A program made the position numbers and the translations under genes. A model generated the notes under the pieces. The model saw only the letters and a program-made list of their open reading frames with translations, was not told the DNA's origin and ran no database searches. From Limnanthes douglasii subsp. nivea (taxonomy: Eukaryota > Streptophyta > Magnoliopsida > Brassicales > Limnanthaceae), in the NCBI GenBank assembly GCA_036936605.1, contig JAUPFV010000002.1:248641305-248705304 (forward strand): DNA of 64,000 nucleotides, written 5' to 3'. Positions 57,801-64,000 of this stretch are shown one piece after another; within the stretch, counting starts at the first letter, position 1, and every line of letters begins with the position of its first letter.

Positions 57801-59460
57801 CCGTTTCCAATCTGACATCTAGGTTAATTACTTCGATAACCAAAGTAATTATTTAGTCTATGGGATCAAAAACTACAACATCATATGCCTTGGAAAGTTC
57901 AACTATAGTTTTATTATCAACAGGAATGATGGATGCTCCAAAAGAAGTCATTACAAGTTAGAACCCATCTGGCATTAATAACCTCCATTGAGCGCCTCAT
58001 AAGCTCAGCATGATCTTTGTTAATATTTTTCTTCGCCTCAACAATAGCTTTCTCTCTCATAGCTTTAAAATGCATCTTTTGGATAACCTTTAGCGCGACT
58101 TCCTTACCTCTCTTCAAAATTTGGTACGTATTTTGGCATAGAACCATCAAAAATAACAATCTATTTTAGAAATAATATAGGAGACGATGCTCACGTTTAA
58201 CACATTTGACCTAAAACATATTATCAAATAAATCCACGTACATACTATGATCACATTTAAAAACTGAAGTGACAAGATCCGGAGCCTTTTATATATATAC
58301 CTCAACAACACGATTTATGACATGAGAAGGTTGGGAGATAGAAGACGTTAAGTGCATCAAAGAAGTACTTTGCCCATCACCTATAGGAGTGTGAGCCAAA
58401 ACACTTTCAATTTCAGTACTTAATTTATTTTTAGTACTAATGATAATATTATCACCAATATTTCCTACGACTTGTGAAGGTTTTTCCACTTAATCAACGA
58501 CACATTATCCTCTTCTTCCTCGGCCTCTTCCTTGAGAATATTAGGAAAAACTCCTCATTTTATGTATAAGCTAAGAACACAAAAATTACTTTGCAAGCAT
58601 CATAAACTCAGGTTCAGTCTTCATAGAGACTGAATGAGTAACATATATTTTTTCCTATTTTGGTCATTTGATTTGTTACGCATCTCCATCAATGCTTTCT
58701 GGCAACCTTTTCTCATGCAGTTTCTTCTCCCCAACCTTACTCCAAAAATACTTTTTCTCCAATTCCTTTTTCACTATAGAAGGTTTTTCTAGAGCATCTT
58801 CCTTAGGAAAAAAAACAAATAGAGAATCACCCTCAACCATAACTAGTTGCAGAATAATTCTTTAGGTTTAAGAATGGATGATCAAGAACGAGAAAACATA
58901 CTTCCAACAAGTGACGCTTTCTTTTTTGTCATCAAAAGGCATTTTTACGGCATGAACTGAGAATGAGAAATTAGCAAACAACAATCATCACACATAAAAT
59001 CAAAGAAGAAAGGATTGTCGAGAAGGTAAAAACTATAATCCGAAAACCTAATTTCAGCTGAGAACATGGTATAATCTTCCAGACTTGGTATCCTAGTTTC
59101 CGCAGGCGAATTTTTTTTATCCTTCCATACTTTATTATAAGTGAAATGTCAGTGGAGATCTTGGTGAATGATTACATAAAAAAATATAAAAATGAGTTGG
59201 TATTTCAGCAAAAAAAAAAACACCAACAATAGTAAGGAACTCATAATTTAAAAGTGTTCGTAAATGTATGTTGATAAAATTATACGGAAAATAAGAATTC
59301 CAAAAATTTGAAACAATTAACCATATAATTTCATCGTAAATAATTGTACTAAAAATCCGAGAAGATTTAGAGTAGGTCTGGATGGATTGAACACCATATT
59401 TGAAATTGAAACCAATACCATGTCCACATGACATGAGATGAGATAATTTTTGATAGAGAG
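54810..59460 (-). pseudogene. Unrecognised decayed coding region, probably transposon-derived
   Basis: Several open runs lie on the minus strand but none carries a family signature I can name: 59434-59135 (99 residues, aromatic-rich, FLTIVGVFFFAEIPTHFY), 58489-58289 (VVGNIGDNIIISTKNKL), 58159-57917 (charged helix: RGKEVALKVIQKMHFKAMRE, KKNINKDHAELMRRS), 55738-55496 and 55398-55216. About 58600-58850 also gives basic, coiled-coil-like text in broken frames. The pattern of an aromatic N-terminal part and a charged coiled-coil C-terminal part could fit plant transposon proteins of the gypsy-type or mobile-domain kind, but this is a guess. Stretches 55800-57250 and 57250-57700 look non-coding. 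Confidence 0.3.
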
Positions 59461-59749
59461 CGACAAAACTGAGAAATGTGGTTGGGAAAGTAATAGGACC
59501 TTAAATATGACAGCGTCTTGGACTATTACACGTGATCAGTGCATTGCTTAATATAGACTATACTTTGTATATTAAAGGCAACTGTCTATATTGATTTAGA
59601 TATATTGCTATATGCATTGGATTCATGTCGGATGTCCAATCAAGGTCTATTCCACGATACATTACCTATACATAACTCTAGTAGATTTTATTTGCCGATT
59701 GTTTTTTAACAATTTTTGTTAGAAAATAATATTACGGAAACCAGATCTT

Positions 59750-60860
59750 ATAATAGCATATTCTTTGTCCAATAAAATGGTCGGAAAATCGTGAGAAAAC
59801 AAGAAGAAAAATACTAAACAACTGTGATCGTGAAAAAAATATTAGTAGGAGTAACTATTTTGGTTTTGTCCCTGCTGAAGATTTGATCATAAATATTCAG
59901 GTATTTTTATAAAAATTTATCAAGATTATTAATAGTATAACTAAGGTCGTTTGTAAATATAAGTAAATCGTCAGCAAAAAGCCAAACAAAGAAAGGCTTT
60001 TAATTAGAACATTTTCTGCAATGATGAAAACACTAGGGGAAAGAGGATCCCCGTATCTAAGATACTTTTTAGTTTTAAAATAGTCAACAACTTCTCCATT
60101 CATAAGGATAAAGATAAACACAGATCTAATCATCTTGGTAATAAGGTTTACAAAGTTATGGGAGAGATCAAAAGTGTGTACACTTTTTCCAGAGGGAACC
60201 CGCAGCCGCTACTCAACGAGTGCGCACAAAGTAAACCCTTAGTCTGACGGAATAGCCTGCAAACCAATGCCAGAAGGTAAACCACACAATGTGACATGTT
60301 CAACCAAGAAAGCATATATAGAGGAGCTCGAACTCATGACCTTTGGTCACAAGCATGTCTTACTCCAACCAACTCGGCTACCCCCTTGGGGGCAAGTGTG
60401 AAACACTTTGATGATAAAGTTGTGGGATAATTTATCAAAATTTTATCATGTCCACCTCGACCATGATATTACCAACTTTGATATTTCTATTCAAGTCACA
60501 AATTAGATCTTTTGCAAGCAAGATGTTATCATGAATAGACTTCTCAATAACATAGCCTCTTTGAACTTCAGAAATGATTTTATGGAGGATCTTTACAAGT
60601 CTATTATTAAGAATCTTCAACATAATTCTATTCAATATGATGCACAGACTGATTGGTCTAAAATATTTCCAGGTTGTACGATTGATGGACTTGGGGATAA
60701 GACACATACCAGTAGCCATTATCATTTGAGGAATGTTCTGACCAAGCAAGAAAGAAACCATGGCAGCACAGAGATCAGTTCATTGGAGTTGAAGATTCTA
60801 AAAAGCGTTATTTTTACTACTCACCCAGCCCAAACAACAAGAGGTAACGTTTTCAACACA
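59750..60860 (-). mobile_element. LINE reverse-transcriptase remnant, split by a SINE
   Basis: On the minus strand: ATGMCLIPKSINRTTWKYFR then PISLCIILNRIM (about 60720-60640), IHDNILLAKDL (60540), IMVEVDMIKF (60466-60437), DKLSHNFIIKVFHT in a shifted frame up to 60394, then the SINE. Text resumes as TFDLSHNFVNLITKM (about 60177-60132), ILMNGEVVDYFKT, YLRYGDPLSPSVFII, and ADDLLIFTND near 59960 in another frame. The phrases follow plant LINE reverse transcriptase (IPKG..., RPISLCN..., VDMSKAFD, RQGDPLSP, FADD). Only this domain remains, and its outer ends are not defined. Confidence 0.82.
60188..60393 (-). mobile_element. tRNA-derived SINE nested in LINE remnant
   Basis: On the minus strand it starts GCCCCCAAGGGGGTAGCCGA, has A box TAGCCGAGTTGG and B box AGTTCGAGCTCC, and ends with TTTACTTTGTGCGCACTCG, TAGCGGCTGCGGG and TTCCCTCTGG. 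The flanks are near-copies: AAGTGTGTACACTTT (60172-60186) and AAGTGTGAAACACTTT (60394-60409), an imperfect target-site duplication of about 15 bp. The reverse-transcriptase frame is interrupted exactly here. This is a longer relative of the SINE at 32990-33119. Confidence 0.85.
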
Positions 60861-61328
60861 TGACAAGATAAATGAAGAAGCTAGATGAGACGAGGTCTCG
60901 AGAGTTCCGGCAAACAGATTGAGACCCTACTATTACAACCATCTGACACACAAGTTTACATCTTTGACCGAAAACATGGCGGCCATCTTTGAAAAAACTA
61001 AAGGAACGGAAAAATACCAGTCTATGTGAAGCATATTGACCATAACTATAAAATATCTCGTAGGCATTTTGGTGTGTACCATAACAATCGCGGTCACGTA
61101 ACTGAAAATTGTTGGTAGTTATGAGAAGAGATTGAAAATTATTGGCAATTATGGGAAGATATTGAAATATTAATCTATAATAGATAGCTCATTCAGTTCG
61201 TCAAACGCAAACAAAGTGAGCGACGGGATGATAAGAATAATAAAGATTCAATAGATAAAAGAATCGAGAATAGGGAATATGATAGAGGAAAACAAAAATT
61301 GTAACACACCATCTCCGGTGGGGGCACA

Positions 61329-61724
61329 ATGTCGAGGACATACCCGGACTCTAGAAAAAAACACAAGAGGGACTTAGAGATCGATTTGGTGGATGAATCC
61401 TCATACCACCACTATAGAAAACTGGTGGCCAACCTGGTTTCAAAAGATGATAATTTGCGGGGCATGGTCACCCCTCATGAGGACACATTGATAATGAACT
61501 TGGATATAAGCAGGGTCATGTTCGCGCACAGCTTGGTAGACGGTAGCATCTCAATTGACGTTACCTTAACGGATAGCTATGAAAAGATGATTAGAATACC
61601 ACCATATGAACCGATATATATGCAATTGTTTAGCTACAAGGGAAATTTATCTAGCTATGTGGGTGAAATGAAACTTTTGGTAATGCCTAAAATACATGGT
61701 TGGAAACTTGGTCGGGATCGTTAG
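61329..61724 (+). pseudogene. gypsy gag-protease junction segment (131 codons open)
   Basis: An open run starts with SRTYPDSRKKHKRD, which fits the basic end of Tat-type gag. It continues with ANLVSKDDNLRGMVTPHEDT, ISRVMFAHSLVDGSIS and LVMPKIHGWK. By position it should cover the start of the protease region, but the DSG-type active-site triad is not visible; LVDGSIS is the nearest match to the L(I/V)DGGSSAD block. It stops before reverse transcriptase. Confidence 0.55.
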
Positions 61725-62140
61725 ATATTTCTAGCGAACTGTTAGGAAGTGTTACGCGGTCTTCATGGACCCTAAGAGGTTGGTCCAATAACAGTTAACT
61801 ATCTTGAGGGAGGGTCGTGAACGGGATGGAAACAATCAATTATATGCTGAGGTTGACGACCTAAAGGAGGAGAATCACTGTGACGACCCCTCAGACGGTA
61901 TAATGGATAAGATGTTAGTAGATGGATAAGTGGTTAATATTGTAAAAAAACTCGAACCGACTTTCAAACGTAAATTAGTGGCACCATTGCAACATTATTT
62001 GGATATTTTCGCATGGAAGTATCTCTAGGTTCAGCTCAAGCGTCATTTGTCACGAGATTTCTGTCGATAAAATAATAAGGTCGGTTCATCAAAAACAACA
62101 AGATTTTTTATTTAGAAAATCCGAGATCATCGTCAAAGAA

Positions 62141-62362
62141 GTGGAAATATTTCTTAAACCTGCGCGCATTCAAGAAGCTAGGTATCCGACAAGGGTAGCC
62201 AACCTTGTCCTTATCAATAATAACAATGAGCAGTGGTGGATGTGTGTTGATTTTACCGATCTTAACCAAGCTTTCGCAAAGGATGCATTTCCCTTGCCTC
62301 AGATTGATCAACTGGTAGATGCAACCTTGGGAAAAAAATTCTTATCCTCGATGGATGTCTAG
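62141..62362 (+). pseudogene. gypsy reverse transcriptase fragment
   Basis: The open run holds ARIQEARYPTRVANLVLI, then WWMCVDFTDLNQAFAKDAF, PLPQIDQLVDAT and KFLSSMDV. It is the reverse-transcriptase N-terminal half of plant gypsy elements. It ends in a TAG at the position of the catalytic MD(A/V) block's continuation (SGYNQI has become SGSN, stop, I). Downstream text continues with breaks to about 62500. Confidence 0.88.
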
Positions 62363-62979
62363 TCAGGATCCAACTAGATTCAAGTGTACTCGTACGACGA
62401 GGAGCACTCACTTTTCAGGCTAAAAGATGTTAAGTTATACATTTTGGTTTGGAAAATGCAAGTTCAACCTGCTAAAGACTCTTCAATGAGATATTTGTAA
62501 AACTCTTAGGCGAGAACATTGATGCATACATAAAAGAAATGATCTTGAAGAGTAACACCCAAGACTGTCATTTCGCAGTCTTATCTGATATATTCAAGAT
62601 TTTACAAAAAAAATCAAGATGAACCCTATAAAACGCTCATTCATTCGGAGTTCATAGTTGGAATTCTTGGGCTATATTGTCAAAACAAATGGCATCAAAG
62701 CTGACCCCAAACAGCTAAAGGTTTTACTAACCATAGAGCATCACAAGACATTAAGAATGTTAAAATATTAACGGGTCTGTTAGTAGGTTTATCACGATTT
62801 ATTTGTAAATCCTCAGACAAGAATCATCTTTTCTTTGAAATTATCTAGAGGGTTAAGAAATTTTGCTGGACCAAAGATGGCAATGTCACATTTCATGCAT
62901 TGAATATCAGACTTCCCCTAAGATTATCTTCGCTCTAATACCAGTATATCACTCTACCTATATTTATTTGTCTTCAATT

Positions 62980-63540
62980 TTGCGATTAGCGACATGCTGG
63001 TTAAGGATTCCAATGGGGACCGTAGATCTATTTACTATGTAAGTAAAATTATGATCGGTGCCAAGACAAGATGTTTGAATTTATAAAAATTAGCTTTAGG
63101 GTTGGTGGTGGCAGCTCCAAAAATGAGGACATATTCTAGAGTCACTTTATTATCCTACAAACATATTTTCCCCTCAAAACCATATTACAAAAGTCTGGTA
63201 TCTTGGGAAGGCTCACGAGATGGTCGGTAAAGTTGGGAAAATACAAGATTATGTACAAACCTCACACAAGCATTCGTCGATTTTATCAACAAATTCACAG
63301 GTGACAGACTCAACGACGAAGCCGATGGAGCCTCAAACCTCACTGAAGGAGGAGTCGTCATTATTTTAAAATCACCATTTCGGAAAGAGATCAGGTGGTC
63401 AATCAATTATCCCTTCAATATTACTAATAATGTAATTGAATACAAGGCCGTGTTGGGATACATGAAGTTGGCCCGTATGAGTGGAGCAAATGTTATCCGT
63501 GTATGGTGGGATTTCCAGTTACTGATAAGTTAAGCAAATG
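62980..63540 (+). pseudogene. gypsy RNase H and additional RNase H domains
   Basis: The first RNase H reads MLVKDSNGDRRSIYYVSKIM, IGAKTRC, KLALGLVVAAPKMRTYS and GRLTRWSVKLGKYKI in broken frames. The additional domain is open from about 63310 to 63533: EADGASNLTEGGVVIILKSP, then NITNNVIEYKAVLGYMKLAR, GANVIRVWWDFQLLIS. It has the D in ADGASN and the E in IEYKA in place, but the third acidic position (SDSQL in relatives) is changed to WDFQL. Confidence 0.82.
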
Positions 63541-64000
63541 GTCTATAAGAGATAAAATAAGAGAGTATAAAAGGGTACGTAGGCGAACCCCAAACGCTGC
63601 AAAAGAAATTTGAACGCGTCCACTACGAATACGTAACTTGCCTCGATAACTCAACGTAAATTCCCTATCAAAATAGTGCTCTCTAGTGATAACTTATTTT
63701 TTTTACAAGATTGACCAATCCTAGATAATAAGGCAACAACAGCCGAGGTCATGACTACAAATAATATTGAAGACTGGCGACAAGAATACGTGATTCTTGC
63801 TAAGGGGTAAGTCGAGTCCCGATAACTCATAATACGAGCGGTCAAATATGTATTGATTGACGACATCCTACACTGAAAAAATGTTACACGACCCATGCTA
63901 CGTTTTCTAATAAAACACAAAGCCCTCTTCATCCTTAAAGACTTGGATGAATGGATCATTAAGGTATATTTTAGACATCGTATCTTAATATGAAGCTGTC

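Larger units (their letters stand above)
60890..64000 (+). mobile_element. Ty3/gypsy retrotransposon of Tat type, decayed, running off the window
   Basis: In order: gag tail (60955-61330: FTSLTENMAAIFEKTKGTEK, then FGVYHNNRGHVTENCW, FVKRKQSERRD), protease-side segment (61329-61724), reverse transcriptase (62141-62500), RNase H (about 62980-63230) and a second RNase H (63310-63533). A pre-integrase linker follows (63760-63960: VKYVLIDDILH, RPMLRFLIKHKALFILKDLD). Two RNase H domains in this order are typical of the plant Tat lineage. Integrase should lie beyond position 64000. Several frameshifts and stops are present, but long clean runs remain, so it is younger than the gypsy element at 1.4-5.3 kb. 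Confidence 0.88.

Noticed and set aside
60531..60863. 110-residue plus-strand frame
   Set aside because: It is the reverse complement of LINE reverse-transcriptase text, which is recognisable on the minus strand.

Overview
The window looks like repeat-rich, AT-rich nuclear DNA of a flowering plant. The evidence is plant-type LINE, Ty1/copia, Ty3/gypsy and hAT elements, a tRNA-derived SINE, and a eukaryotic tRNA-Ile gene with internal promoter boxes and a T-run terminator. I found no convincing single-copy host protein gene. Almost all recognisable coding sequence belongs to mobile elements, most of them broken by stops and frameshifts. The species cannot be named from the sequence.

Layout. 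1-14 kb: a decayed gypsy element (+, about 1.4-5.3 kb) abuts the LTR of a decayed copia element (-, 5.3-7.0 kb). After that come AT-rich DNA with weak coding traces, a 36-bp tandem repeat (12.1 kb), and a 1-kb element with imperfect terminal inverted repeats (12.6-13.6 kb). 14.27-20.5 kb: a full-length plant LINE (+) bracketed by a 17-bp target-site duplication, with few inactivating lesions. 20.97 kb: a tRNA-Ile(AAU) gene. 21-26 kb: non-coding, with small tandem repeats. 26.07-32.22 kb: the best-preserved feature, a 6151-bp hAT transposon with an exact 8-bp target-site duplication. It carries an intact 722-aa transposase and, head to head with it, an intact 494-aa second gene. 33.0 kb: a SINE. 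35-49 kb: at least three decayed copia bodies, all on +, one of them interrupted at its protease region by a 1300-bp non-autonomous hAT with an 8-bp target-site duplication. 50.1-52.4 kb: a 5'-truncated LINE (+). 52.4-59.5 kb: degenerate repeats and unrecognised coding traces, mostly on -. 59.75-60.86 kb: a LINE reverse-transcriptase remnant (-) split by a SINE. 60.9-64.0 kb: a gypsy element of Tat type (+) running off the right edge.

The part most worth attention is the 26-32 kb hAT. The two divergent genes share a 793-bp intergenic region that holds six perfect inverted repeats (arms 12-17 bp) in 271 bp, bracketed by A-tracts. Near each end of the element is an array of nine 16-bp GC-rich units interrupted by the same 9-bp spacer; the two arrays are in direct orientation although the terminal repeats are inverted. 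The second gene resembles the family called 'putative plant transposon protein' and ends in a tail with tryptophan every seventh residue. Both reading frames are open over their full length, unlike nearly every other element here, so the copy is probably recent and perhaps still able to move. A two-gene hAT of this design is the candidate for a little-described system.
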